Shown: positions 47,905 through 57,084, counted from the first letter of the stretch. The stretch is DNA of 64,000 nucleotides from an uncultured Clostridia bacterium (GCA_944377165.1 CALWEJ010000005.1:29210-93209); one strand, 5' to 3'. Made by a program: numbers and translations. The notes: generated from the letters alone by a model not told the origin.

Positions 47905-47923
47905 CAAGTTTAAGCTAAACTTG
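47905..47923. promoter_or_regulatory. Palindromic operator-like site before the terminase gene
   Basis: CAAGTTTA-AGC-TAAACTTG, two perfect 8-base arms around three bases, directly upstream of a TTGACG. It lies in the divergent region between the SH3 gene and the terminase gene and is a good candidate for binding by the cassette regulator. Confidence 0.45.
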
Positions 47924-47951
47924 ACGACTTTTAGAGTAAAGTGTGTGCAAA

Positions 47952-49379
47952 ATGAATTTGATTAATCAGATTTTAAAAATAGAATCGATATTAAAGGATA
48001 GAGAAGAAAAAAATAAATTAGCAAAATATAACACTGGAGAAAAAGTTCATTTAAAACAAATAGAATTTCATAAATGCCCTAAAAAAAATCGATGGGTATT
48101 CGGAGGGAATAGAACAGGGAAAACAGAATGCGGAGCGGTTGAAGTGGTATATATGGCGCGCGGAATTCATCCATATAGAAATATTACGCACGCAACGAAT
48201 GGTTGGGTAGTTAGTTTATCGACGCAGGTACAGCGCGACGTTGCTCAAAGTAAAATATTGAATTATTTAAATCCAGATTGGATAATTGATGTAGTAATGT
48301 TGCACGGAAGAAAGGATAATTATATTAACGGAGTTATTGACTATATCTTAGTAAAAAATATATTTGGCACTGTCAGTAAAATAGGCTTTAAAAGTTGTGA
48401 CCAAGGTAGAGAAAAATTCCAAGGGACAAGCCTTGATTATGTTTGGTTTGACGAAGAACCACCATATGATATTTATCAAGAATGTAGAATGCGCGTGCTT
48501 GACACAAATGGCGATATTTTCGCGACGATGACACCGCTTAAAGGTATGACGTTTGTATATGACGAAATATTTTTAAACAAATTTAATGACGATAATATTT
48601 GGTACGAATTTATATCGTGGAGCGATAATCCTTTTATTAGTGAACAAGCAAAGCAGTCAATGCGTGCGGGAATGTCAGCGGAAGAATTAAGAACGAGAGA
48701 AAGAGGCGAATTTTTAAGCATAGGGGGACGAGTGTATCCAGAATTTGATGAGAATATTAATGTTATAGAGCCGTTCGATATTCCGTTCGATTGGCAAGAC
48801 AAATTGTCTATTGACCCCGGACTTAGAAATCCACTTTCGTGCCATTGGTATGCAGTAGATTATGATGGAAATATTTATGTAGTTGCTGAGCATTTTGATT
48901 CGGATAAAGATATAGATTATCACAGCCGAGAGATACACAAAATTAGTGAATCACTTAATTGGCACACAAACAAAAATGGTATGTTGGAAGCTCTAATAGA
49001 TAGTGCAGCAAAACAGACTACACTTGCTTCACTAAAAAGTGTTGCTGACCTTTTTTATGAACACAATATACTAGTCAATACGAACGTAAATAAAGACGTT
49101 TTCTCAGGTATTCAGCGAGTGAAATCATATTTAAAAAACAGTGAAGGAAAATCTAAATTGTTTATATTTAATACGTGTACAAATTTAATAAGAGAATTGA
49201 AATCATATAGATGGGGAAATGGCGATTCTCCAGTAAAAGAAGATGACCATTGCCTAGACGAATTGCGATATTATATAATGTCACGGCCTGAAAATAAACC
49301 GCCTAAACCAACATTAAATCTTATCCAGCAGAATAAAGAGCGATTAATTAGGAATTTAAGGAGGGGAGCAGATGGATGA
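47952..49379 (+). CDS. Phage terminase large subunit
   Basis: A 475-residue packaging motor. The ATPase domain has Walker A GGNRTGKT (residues 51-58), Walker B VWFDEE (164-169) and the coupling motif ATMTPLKG. The RNase-H-like nuclease domain has its acidic residues in SIDPGLRNP, LIDSAAKQTT and DDHCLDELRYY. All motifs needed for DNA cutting and translocation are intact. I start at ATG 47952; an in-frame GTG lies at 47943. Its last eight bases overlap the next gene. No small terminase gene is recognisable beside it. Confidence 0.9.
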   Translation: MNLINQILKIESILKDREEKNKLAKYNTGEKVHLKQIEFHKCPKKNRWVFGGNRTGKTECGAVEVVYMARGIHPYRNITHATNGWVVSLSTQVQRDVAQSKILNYLNPDWIIDVVMLHGRKDNYINGVIDYILVKNIFGTVSKIGFKSCDQGREKFQGTSLDYVWFDEEPPYDIYQECRMRVLDTNGDIFATMTPLKGMTFVYDEIFLNKFNDDNIWYEFISWSDNPFISEQAKQSMRAGMSAEELRTRERGEFLSIGGRVYPEFDENINVIEPFDIPFDWQDKLSIDPGLRNPLSCHWYAVDYDGNIYVVAEHFDSDKDIDYHSREIHKISESLNWHTNKNGMLEALIDSAAKQTTLASLKSVADLFYEHNILVNTNVNKDVFSGIQRVKSYLKNSEGKSKLFIFNTCTNLIRELKSYRWGNGDSPVKEDDHCLDELRYYIMSRPENKPPKPTLNLIQQNKERLIRNLRRGADG

Positions 49380-49683
49380 TTTAGATAGCAACACATTACG
49401 TGCATTAAAAAGATGCATTAATGGTATGAACTTGATAGAAACGACTAGCGAGTACACAAAAGATGAAGATAGTGGCGAACTAATAATGGTTAAACAAAAG
49501 CGAGTAGAAAAAGCAATACCGCCAAATGTTGATATATTAAAATTAATATATCAGAATCTTATGCCGAACAAAACGGATTATGAGACAATGACGGACGAAG
49601 AATTAAAAAAGGAAAAATATCGTTTATTAAACGAACTAAAGGAGATGGAAAGTGATAGTAGAAAAAGCAAAAGTAAAAGTTAA
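49372..49683 (+). CDS. Small acidic/basic phage-cassette protein
   Basis: A 103-residue helical, charged protein of unknown function between terminase and portal. GGAGGGG precedes ATG 49372 inside the terminase gene. The C-terminal segment ELKKEKYRLLNELKEMESDSRKSKSK is a likely coiled coil. Size and position would suit a packaging accessory protein, but no motif supports this. Confidence 0.6.
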   Translation: MDDLDSNTLRALKRCINGMNLIETTSEYTKDEDSGELIMVKQKRVEKAIPPNVDILKLIYQNLMPNKTDYETMTDEELKKEKYRLLNELKEMESDSRKSKSKS

Positions 49684-49876
49684 GTGCGATGCCAGTGGTT
49701 GCAACAATCCGTGCGATTATGTGATTGTGAATAAGAAATTTATTTTTGACGGCAACATTTATTTATGTTCTAGTTGCGCGAATGAATTGTATAGCGAATT
49801 AGGGAAATTTTTAGTGCCTAAAGCAATTAATCCTATTTATAAAAAGCGAGGTAAAGATGAGCAAATTAACAACTAA
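49652..49876 (+). CDS. Small zinc-finger-like phage-cassette protein
   Basis: A 74-residue protein with a probable zinc site: CDASGCNNPC early and CSSC later. The start is a GTG at 49652 with GGAG seven bases before it. The gene overlaps its neighbours by 32 and 20 bases, typical of compact phage operons. The function is unknown. Confidence 0.6.
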   Translation: MIVEKAKVKVKCDASGCNNPCDYVIVNKKFIFDGNIYLCSSCANELYSELGKFLVPKAINPIYKKRGKDEQINN

Positions 49877-51731
49877 ACAACTAGTAGAAGCAGTGCGCGC
49901 TGATTATAATGCTAGACGTGATGCGCGTATGAGCCTAGAAGCGCAGTGGCAGTTAAACATCAATTTTATGATGGGTAATCAATATAGTTATGTTGCGCGA
50001 AACAACACTGTACGCGAAGATGAAAAACAATATTTCTGGCAAGAAAAAGAGGTGTTTAATCACATAGCGCCAATGATTGAAACGCGTATTTCGAAAATTT
50101 GTTCTAATACTCCAAAAGTGACCGTAATCCCAGCTACGACAGAAGAAGCGGATATAGAAAGCGCGAAGTTAAGTAAAGAAATTTTGAATTCAGTATCTAA
50201 TAGACTTAACCTTGTCGATATAGAAAAAACAGCTACAACTTGGAGTGAAATTTGCGGTACAGTATTCTATAAAGTCGCGTGGAATACAAATTCGGGCAAG
50301 ATGGTCGCGACAGACGATTATGGCAATTCAATTAGAGAAGGTGATGTACAAGTAGAAGTGGTGTCGCCATTTGAAATTTTCCCTGATAATTTGTCGTGCG
50401 AGCGAATGGAAGATGTTAAAAGTCTTATACACGCACGAGCAGTAGATATTGACCAGATAAAATCTGAATGGGGAGTTGATGTAAATGCGGAAGAAGTTCA
50501 CGCATTTACTTTAGACAATACGCAAGGTTTAGGAGGATTAGGATATGACGCGCGCATTAATCGCGTGGCGAACAGCGAACTATCACATCATTGCGTAGTT
50601 ATCGAGAGATATGAACGCGCAACAAAAGCATATCCTAATGGTCGATTAACTATTATTGCGGGCGATAAACTACTATTTGACGGCGAACTACCTTATATTA
50701 ATGACGAGTTAAATCAAAGGACGTTTCCGTTTGTAAAGCAAATTTCGAACTATTTACCCGGAAGTTTCTTTGGGGTTAGTGTCATAGATAGAATGATCCC
50801 TGTACAACGTGCTTATAACGCGATTAGGAATAGGAAACACGAATATTTTAATCGTGCTGTAATGAATGTCCTTGCAGTAGAAGACGGAAGTGTAGATACA
50901 GACGCACTCGAAGTAGAAGGATTATCTCCGGGGAAAGTATTAGTCTATAGACAAGGCAGTAAAGTCCCTGAAATAATGCAGAATCCAGCAATGACTATAG
51001 ATTTTGACGCGGAAGAAGAACGCCTGCTCTCTGAGTTTAAAACAGTGTCAGGTGTTAGCGATATGATGACGGATAGCTATGCGCAATACACAAGTATGTC
51101 CGGTGTAGCATTGGAATTATTAGCAGAGCAAGATATTTCACGTTTATCAACGGCAATCGATTCAACAAAATTAGCGGTTAAAATTGTCGCTAAATATATT
51201 TTAAGATTATATAAGCAATTTGCTGTAATACCTAGATTATTAAAAATCAATGGCGAAAATAATACTATTCAAATGTACTATTGGGACCAAAATGAAATAT
51301 CTAGTGATGACGTTGTATTTGATACATCTACCGATACAAACGATTCTTTAGGGCAGAGAAGAACAATGTTATTAGATTTAATTAAGCAAGGTTTAATGTA
51401 TGACCAAGACGGCAAATTTTCACAAAGTACGCGTAAAAAATGCTTAGATTTATTAGGGTTCGGAATGTGGGAAAATTCTATTGATTTACCTACATTGCAT
51501 ATAAATAGAGCGAAGGAAGAGAATTTAGCATCAGAGAATAAAGAACTCGAAATATTGCCTATTGACAATCATCAAATTCATATAGATGAGCATACTGCTT
51601 ATATATTAGGTAGCGACATAAAAAATAAAATAAATTCAAAAAAAATAATAGAAAAATTATTAAAACACATAGAAGAACATAAAAAACTTTTACAAGCAGA
51701 AGAAAAAAATAAGATTGAAAAAGGAGAATAG
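49857..51731 (+). CDS. Phage portal protein (P22-like)
   Basis: A 624-residue protein with the P22-type portal start (VRADYNARRDARMSLEAQWQLNINFMMGNQYSYV) and the central ERYERATKAYPNGRLTIIAG and PVQRAYNAIRNRKHEYFNRAVMNVLAVEDGSV segments. Twelve copies form the DNA channel at one capsid vertex and dock the terminase. The size is close to the P22 portal, and the order portal-scaffold-coat matches P22. GAGG lies before ATG 49857. Confidence 0.85.
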   Translation: MSKLTTKQLVEAVRADYNARRDARMSLEAQWQLNINFMMGNQYSYVARNNTVREDEKQYFWQEKEVFNHIAPMIETRISKICSNTPKVTVIPATTEEADIESAKLSKEILNSVSNRLNLVDIEKTATTWSEICGTVFYKVAWNTNSGKMVATDDYGNSIREGDVQVEVVSPFEIFPDNLSCERMEDVKSLIHARAVDIDQIKSEWGVDVNAEEVHAFTLDNTQGLGGLGYDARINRVANSELSHHCVVIERYERATKAYPNGRLTIIAGDKLLFDGELPYINDELNQRTFPFVKQISNYLPGSFFGVSVIDRMIPVQRAYNAIRNRKHEYFNRAVMNVLAVEDGSVDTDALEVEGLSPGKVLVYRQGSKVPEIMQNPAMTIDFDAEEERLLSEFKTVSGVSDMMTDSYAQYTSMSGVALELLAEQDISRLSTAIDSTKLAVKIVAKYILRLYKQFAVIPRLLKINGENNTIQMYYWDQNEISSDDVVFDTSTDTNDSLGQRRTMLLDLIKQGLMYDQDGKFSQSTRKKCLDLLGFGMWENSIDLPTLHINRAKEENLASENKELEILPIDNHQIHIDEHTAYILGSDIKNKINSKKIIEKLLKHIEEHKKLLQAEEKNKIEKGE

Positions 51732-51734
51732 TTT

Positions 51735-52289
51735 ATGGAAGAATTGGAACAACCAGCTTTAGAGGATTCTGGCTCCAACGAAAAATATGGTAAATTCAAA
51801 AATGCGGAAAGTCTAATAAAGGCCTATAATAGTCTTGAAGCAGAGTTTACTAAGAAGAGTCAACGACTCTCTCAGCTCGAAAGCGAAAAGTTATCGAAAG
51901 AAACTGAAGCGAATAAGCGAGCTGAAATAGATAAAAGAGTTGACGATTTTGTAGCGAAATATGATATTGCTATGCCTTTTAGTAGCGCGCTAAAAGAAAG
52001 TTTAGCAAGCGACGAAAGTTTAAATTTAGGCGAAGAAGCTGTTAAACTAATCGCAAAGGACTACAAACGAGCAGAAGATTATGTTTGTGATGATGAATTT
52101 TTGAATAAATATATTTATTCCAATAAGGAAATTAAAGATAAAATCGTGAAAGATTATTTATCTAAAATATCTCAAGATTCTCCTATCAAACTCGAATCTA
52201 CAGGGAACATACTTTTATCTACACCTAAAGTCCCTACCACTATACAAGAGGCAGGGCGATTAGCAAAAACGATTATCAAACAAAAATAG
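51735..52289 (+). CDS. Phage capsid scaffolding-like protein
   Basis: A 184-residue acidic protein with a central coiled coil (FTKKSQRLSQLESEKLSKETEANKRAEI) and a basic end (RLAKTIIKQK), located between portal and capsid. This is the size, position and character of phage scaffolding proteins. The N-terminal YGKFKNAESLIKAYNSLEAEFTKK is common among such proteins. AAGGAG precedes ATG 51735. Confidence 0.75.
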   Translation: MEELEQPALEDSGSNEKYGKFKNAESLIKAYNSLEAEFTKKSQRLSQLESEKLSKETEANKRAEIDKRVDDFVAKYDIAMPFSSALKESLASDESLNLGEEAVKLIAKDYKRAEDYVCDDEFLNKYIYSNKEIKDKIVKDYLSKISQDSPIKLESTGNILLSTPKVPTTIQEAGRLAKTIIKQK

Positions 52290-52298
52290 GAGATAAAA

Positions 52299-53516
52299 AT
52301 GATAGATTTAACTTCAGCGCAAAATGCACTTAAAGATGCGTATTTGGTTGCGGCTTGCAATCAATTAAATACAAAAACAAATCCGCTATTTGCTAAGATT
52401 AAACAATCAAGTGCAGATGTTTATGGTAAGCAAATAATTAAAATGGCACCTATTGGTTTAAATGGTGGTGTCGGCGCAGGTACAGAAACAGGAGAACTTC
52501 CTACTGCGAAAGAAAATACATATGTACAATTCAAAACTACATTAAAGAACTTATACGGAACAATAGAAATTAGTGACAAGGCTATTCGTGCTAGCGCAAA
52601 CAGCAACGGCGCGTTTGTTGACCTTTTAAATGCTGAAATGGAAGGCTTAATCACTGCTTCTAAATTTAATTTAGGTCGTATGTTATACGGCGACGGCTCT
52701 GGTCTAGTAGGTAAAGTCAGTCAGTATTCAAGCGGTGTTGCTACAATGGATAGCGTAAAGAATTTAATGGAAGGAATGGTCGTAGATGTATATAATAGCA
52801 ACAGTAAAACACATTCAGGCTTAAGAATTTCGTACGTTGATAGAGTAAATAAAACTATTACTTTCACTATAGCTCCAAGTTCTAATCTAGTTGCAGGCGA
52901 CCTGCTTTATGTTCAAGGTAGTAAAGATAATGAAATTACAGGCTTAGGCGCAATTTTTGATACAACTAAAAATTTATACGGCTTAAATAGAACAACAAAC
53001 AAATGGCTAAACCCTTATATCTCTTCACCAGAAAGTGCGCAAGAAATTAGTGACGGTGTTTTGCAAACAGCAGTAGATTTCTTAGAAGAAAATACTGGCT
53101 CGAACATTGACTTTATTACTTGCGGAGCGGGTGTAAAACGTGCTTATCAACAATACCTTGCTTGCTACAGACGAAATATTGACGTCACTGTGCTTGAAGG
53201 CGGGTACAAAGCAATTAGTTTTAATGGAATTCCAGTTGTTTCAGATAGGTTCATTCCAGACGACACATTGTATATGTTAGATAGTACAAAATTCACCCTT
53301 CATCAACTATGCGATTGGGAGTGGATTGAAGGCGAAGGCGGAAAGATTTTACGTCAAAAAGCAGGCTACCCAGCATATACTGCAACTTTAGTTAAATATG
53401 CTGACCTTATTTGTGACCAACCAAATGGACAAGCAAAATTTACAAATATTGCAAGTACAGTCACTAATCCATTTAGTACTTCTGTAATGGTTAACGGCGC
53501 AGGAGCTACTGAATAA
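52299..53516 (+). CDS. Phage major capsid protein
   Basis: A 405-residue protein of HK97-fold type by length, position and features: N-terminal helix, beta-rich middle (GLRISYVDRVNKTITFTIAPSSNLVAGDLLYVQGS), and the late segment GYKAISFNGIPVVSDRFIPDDTLYMLDSTKFTLHQL seen in coat proteins. AGGAG precedes ATG 52299, and a terminator directly follows, as expected for a gene needing high output. The frame is intact. Confidence 0.85.
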   Translation: MIDLTSAQNALKDAYLVAACNQLNTKTNPLFAKIKQSSADVYGKQIIKMAPIGLNGGVGAGTETGELPTAKENTYVQFKTTLKNLYGTIEISDKAIRASANSNGAFVDLLNAEMEGLITASKFNLGRMLYGDGSGLVGKVSQYSSGVATMDSVKNLMEGMVVDVYNSNSKTHSGLRISYVDRVNKTITFTIAPSSNLVAGDLLYVQGSKDNEITGLGAIFDTTKNLYGLNRTTNKWLNPYISSPESAQEISDGVLQTAVDFLEENTGSNIDFITCGAGVKRAYQQYLACYRRNIDVTVLEGGYKAISFNGIPVVSDRFIPDDTLYMLDSTKFTLHQLCDWEWIEGEGGKILRQKAGYPAYTATLVKYADLICDQPNGQAKFTNIASTVTNPFSTSVMVNGAGATE

Positions 53517-53538
53517 TTTTAAACCTAAAAACTATCTA

Positions 53539-53575
53539 AAATCATCTAAGAATCATACTTAGATGATTTTTAAAA
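53539..53575 (+). terminator. Terminator after the capsid gene
   Basis: AAATCATCTAAG (53539-53550) pairs perfectly with CTTAGATGATTT (53558-53569), loop AATCATA, followed by T-rich sequence. Confidence 0.8.
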
Positions 53576-53592
53576 TTTTAAAAGGAAATAAT

Positions 53593-53919
53593 ATGAAAAT
53601 AAAAATATCCCACGATGTATATGAAATATCAAAAAGAATTAAAAATATAGATAAAGATTATTTTATTGTTTACGATACAGTCAATGGGAAATTTGAAGTT
53701 CATAATTCAAGTCAACAGAATGGTAGTTTTTGTGTTTCTATTCCATATGATTCGCTTGACGAGCGCACACTTGTCCATACTCTTAAATCAAGGAGCGAAA
53801 ATATAGAACGAATTTTAGAAGAAATTGACTATAACAATAAACTTAAAGAGAGTGCGGACAAGTCTGAAGTTCAAGCGCAGTTGAACGAAATAGTAGAAGA
53901 CAATTTTAAGTCAGACTAA
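53593..53919 (+). CDS. Small phage-cassette protein after the capsid gene
   Basis: A 108-residue, unrecognised protein. Pattern: KIKISHDVYEISKRIKNIDKDYFIVYDTVNGKFEVHN, then a helical charged half. AAGGAAAT precedes ATG 53593; the upstream in-frame start at 53563 lies inside the capsid terminator. The position between capsid and connector genes suggests a head accessory role. Confidence 0.6.
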   Translation: MKIKISHDVYEISKRIKNIDKDYFIVYDTVNGKFEVHNSSQQNGSFCVSIPYDSLDERTLVHTLKSRSENIERILEEIDYNNKLKESADKSEVQAQLNEIVEDNFKSD

Positions 53920-53930
53920 GGAGATTATTT

Positions 53931-54491
53931 ATGAAAATTATTGATATTATGGCGCAAAGCGCTGAATTGTTAGGGCTTGACAGCGCGAAATCTATTATGG
54001 CGTCGGCAAGCGAAGAAAACGAATCAACGACACTAGAAAATGAACAAGTTGCTCGCCTATTTAACTTAATAAAATTTTCGTTGCAAGAACTATGCACTAA
54101 TTATATTCCAATTTTAGAGAGTGTGGAAATTACAACAACGGATAAGAAATATGCTCTAGGCTCGCTTACTAATTATATTCGCGTGCATAATGTTTATTTA
54201 GACGGCAGTCCTATTAAATATAAAATTATTAACAGATATCTAACTATGGAGAAAGATGGTACATATACTGTTGAGTATTATACCTATCCGACTGTAAATA
54301 GTTTGTTTGATGAAATTGATTTTCTTTCTTGTTTTAGTCCAGATTCATTAGTACTATCACTATGCGCTTATTATAGCTTAGCGGTTGGACTATTCGACGA
54401 ATTTAATGATTTTCACGAAAGATATTTGAACGTAGCTGAGAATTTAAAGAACATTCGTGTATTTAATTTACCTTTAAGGAGATGGGAGTGA
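53931..54491 (+). CDS. Head-completion/connector-like protein (P22 gp4-like position)
   Basis: A 186-residue protein, mostly helical, in the position and size range of the P22 gp4 ring that extends the portal. Segments: EQVARLFNLIKFSLQELCTNYIPI and a beta-rich middle (VEITTTDKKYALGSLTNYIRVHNVYLDGS). GGAG precedes ATG 53931. The assignment is by gene order, length and secondary-structure character, not by a diagnostic motif. Confidence 0.6.
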   Translation: MKIIDIMAQSAELLGLDSAKSIMASASEENESTTLENEQVARLFNLIKFSLQELCTNYIPILESVEITTTDKKYALGSLTNYIRVHNVYLDGSPIKYKIINRYLTMEKDGTYTVEYYTYPTVNSLFDEIDFLSCFSPDSLVLSLCAYYSLAVGLFDEFNDFHERYLNVAENLKNIRVFNLPLRRWE

Positions 54492-55906
54492 AAACTAAAA
54501 AATTAATTGAATTGAATAAATTTAATAATTTTTCTTCAGGGGAATTAAGAGTAGATAAGTTTTACAATTATAACCCAAAAGAAAAATTGGAAAATTCGTA
54601 CGGAGTTAAGTTAGCCATATTCCCGCTTTTTAAAAATAGTGAAGAAACATATTCATTAGATTTGTCTAGTCAATGTAATGCAATTACAGGAATCGCTTTT
54701 ACTAAGCAATATTACCCAGAAGCAAAGGTTTCAGAATATAGATTGATTGTAAATAGCGAAGAAAATTACATATATTTACATCAATTTATAAGCGGAATGA
54801 ACATAATGATGCGTATTCCATTTATAGAATTTGAAGCACCGCCTTTTATTATAACGTGTAAAAAAGATGATAACGATTATATAATGATGTCTTCAAATGA
54901 GAAATTAGTTGTTTGGCGTAAAAATTATTCCCCATATGAGATAACTAATGTACCGACAATGACCAGTATGTGCTATAATGACGGCATTTTGTTTTGCTCG
55001 ATTGAGAGTCCTGCATATAAAATATGGTATGCAAAAGATTGGCAATTCGAAAACATCGGCGACATAGGGGAGAATTCTGGATATCTTATATTAGAAGATG
55101 ATATAGGTGATGCGCGTAAAGTATTAACTTTCGATGAAGACGTCTATGTATTTAGAGATTATGGTATTACAAAAATTATGAACACTAAAGGCGAATTGTC
55201 AGTAAATCAAGTTTATGTGTCAAATACTAGAATTTTTCCGAACACTGTGTGTTTGTGTGGCAATGAAATTGTCTTTATGACGATTGACGGAATCTACTCT
55301 TTCAATGGGTCGAGTGTTAGTAAAATAGATATCGATATTTCAAAATATTTAACCACACAGAATGACAATGCTTATGCGTCTTCATTAGGCGACTTATATT
55401 ATTTAGCATTAAAACTTGATTTCAAAGATGATAAAAAAGTTTTATGTGAAAATAACGAGTATGAAAATAACGCACTATTGATTTTAAATGTTAACGATGG
55501 AGCATATCAGATTTTGCGTGGCATTGATATAAAGAATTTGTGTCCGGCTAGATGCGAAGAGTTTGAAAAAATGCTAGTCACTTTTAATGGAACTAATGCA
55601 ACTAAAATCGGTGAAATAGTTGATGAAAGTGTATCAATGAATGAGGCTCTACCAAAGTATTGGCTAAGTCAAGAATTAACAAATTCGTTTAATAACAAAA
55701 TGTTTACTAAATTAAGTATAACTGCTGACCAAGGTGTTAAATTTAATTTAATGTTAGATGATGAAAATATATCATTTACTACTTACCAAAATGGCTTAAA
55801 TGAATTTAATTTCAAATTAATTTCAAAGCAAATTCGCTTAGAAATTTCTTCTATAGAAACAAGTGCTAAGGTAGATAAAGTTGTACTTGAATATTATGAA
55901 TACTAA
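54488..55906 (+). CDS. Packaged-DNA stabilisation-like protein (P22 gp10-like, beta-propeller)
   Basis: A 472-residue beta-rich protein with repeated W/Y-containing strands (YKIWYAKDWQFENIGDIGE, VYVFRDYGITKIMN, IVFMTIDGIYSFNGSSVSKI), consistent with a propeller. It has the length and position of P22 gp10, which plugs the portal after packaging. I prefer the GTG at 54488, since AAGGAG ends six bases earlier; an ATG at 54482 directly abuts that site. It overlaps the preceding stop. No tail needle gene (gp26) follows. Confidence 0.6.
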   Translation: MKTKKLIELNKFNNFSSGELRVDKFYNYNPKEKLENSYGVKLAIFPLFKNSEETYSLDLSSQCNAITGIAFTKQYYPEAKVSEYRLIVNSEENYIYLHQFISGMNIMMRIPFIEFEAPPFIITCKKDDNDYIMMSSNEKLVVWRKNYSPYEITNVPTMTSMCYNDGILFCSIESPAYKIWYAKDWQFENIGDIGENSGYLILEDDIGDARKVLTFDEDVYVFRDYGITKIMNTKGELSVNQVYVSNTRIFPNTVCLCGNEIVFMTIDGIYSFNGSSVSKIDIDISKYLTTQNDNAYASSLGDLYYLALKLDFKDDKKVLCENNEYENNALLILNVNDGAYQILRGIDIKNLCPARCEEFEKMLVTFNGTNATKIGEIVDESVSMNEALPKYWLSQELTNSFNNKMFTKLSITADQGVKFNLMLDDENISFTTYQNGLNEFNFKLISKQIRLEISSIETSAKVDKVVLEYYEY

Positions 55907-56150
55907 AATCAACATCAATAAAAATTTAAAAAATTTTATAAAAAGATATAAAAAATCTATTAAAATCAATAAAAATTTCACTTTTTTATATAAAAAATTA
56001 AAAATTTTTAAAATAAACAATATAAAGTATATAGATTCTAATCTAATAAAATCATTTAATTTATATTTTCAATATTTACAATCCTTTGAAGAATTTTTAA
56101 TCTTAGATAGTTTTAAAAATATAAGGAGTAAAAATGAAATGGAAAAATAG
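55896..56150 (+). CDS. Possible small basic phage-cassette protein
   Basis: An 84-codon frame extremely rich in Lys, Asn, Ile and Phe, overlapping the genes on both sides, with no ribosome site. It may be real because it fills an otherwise empty gap of about 220 bases, or it may be chance in AT-rich DNA. Confidence 0.3.
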   Translation: MNTKININKNLKNFIKRYKKSIKINKNFTFLYKKLKIFKINNIKYIDSNLIKSFNLYFQYLQSFEEFLILDSFKNIRSKNEMEK

Positions 56151-56850
56151 ATTAACAAATTATAATTTTTGGATTTCTATTGTCAGTGCTGTTTTACTCA
56201 TTTTGCAGGCTTTCGATTTTGAATATGATATAGCTTATGTAAATGAAATAGCTACTGCGGTTTTAGGACTTCTTGTCGTTATAGGTATAATAAATGACCC
56301 CACAAAATCAAGTTCATCAAATACTGAAAATATAACTTCCACTTCGGACAAAACAACAACTGAGTCAGTAGTTGAATTAGATAATAACGTAGAGTCAGTT
56401 AAACCTAATAATGAAGAGAAAAAGACTGAAGATACAAATACTATAACTGAGGACAATACTATGAATGAAGGTATTATTCCCATTGACGAAAAAAATGCGA
56501 CTGATACTGACGTTAATAAAAATGATTTCGAAGTTCTTGTAGAGAAGATTAAAACTGATTTATTTACTAAGATTGACGAATTAAAAAATTCTTATTCGCA
56601 ATCTAACATATCTACAAATGTAAGTGACGCGGTTAACAGTAATATTGAAAACGAATTAAATTCTTTAGTAGCAGGGACTGAAAAAATCATAGATACTGAA
56701 GCGCAGAATTCAACAATTTTATCATCGAATGATGAAGTAATAAATGCAGTTGAAAACAATTACGATGAAACAAATATTAGAAATGATGATGAATCAAAAA
56801 CTAATAAATCCGCCATTGAAATTCAAACTATTAATAATATTGTAAATTAA
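56134..56850 (+). CDS. Phage holin (phi-LC3-like) fused to a long acidic tail
   Basis: A 238-residue protein. Residues 1-56 match small phage holins: WKNRLTNYNFWISIVSAVLLI, a second hydrophobic helix, then the family hallmark GIINDPT. The next 180 residues are a low-complexity Asn/Asp/Glu/Ser/Thr-rich tail with no known domain. Holins form membrane holes that release endolysin; no endolysin gene is present. AAGGAG precedes ATG 56134. It is the last gene of the cassette. Confidence 0.75.
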   Translation: MKWKNRLTNYNFWISIVSAVLLILQAFDFEYDIAYVNEIATAVLGLLVVIGIINDPTKSSSSNTENITSTSDKTTTESVVELDNNVESVKPNNEEKKTEDTNTITEDNTMNEGIIPIDEKNATDTDVNKNDFEVLVEKIKTDLFTKIDELKNSYSQSNISTNVSDAVNSNIENELNSLVAGTEKIIDTEAQNSTILSSNDEVINAVENNYDETNIRNDDESKTNKSAIEIQTINNIVN

Positions 56851-56880
56851 AAAAATGCTAGCTCGTCTAGCATTTTTTTT
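56851..56880 (+). terminator. Terminator at the end of the phage-head cassette
   Basis: AAAAATGCTAG (56851-56861) pairs with CTAGCATTTTT (56867-56877), loop CTCGT, with a T-run. Confidence 0.85.
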
Positions 56881-57009
56881 ACTTAATGTTTTAATTAATT
56901 CGTTATGATTAGATTAATAAGTATTAGTAAAACATTAAAATCATATTAGTAAATATAAGATTAGTTAGTAATTTTTGTTTTAGGCAAATCATAATGTAAA
57001 TACAGTTTA

Positions 57010-57084
57010 TGGCTGGGGTAGGTAGATTCGAACTACCGAATGCTGGATTCAGAGACCAGAGCCTTACCGCTTGGCGATACCCCA
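57010..57084 (-). tRNA. tRNA-Gln (anticodon CTG)
   Basis: A complete cloverleaf on the minus strand including encoded CCA: acceptor TGGGGTA/TACCCCA, D-arm GCC-AAGCGGTAA-GGC, anticodon loop CTCTGAA, T-loop TTCGAAT. The anticodon stem has one T-T mismatch at its base. It reads CAG. A promoter lies upstream on the minus strand (TTGCAA 57120-57125, ATTATA on plus 57098-57103, spacer 16). Its 3' end faces the phage-head cassette. Confidence 0.93.
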
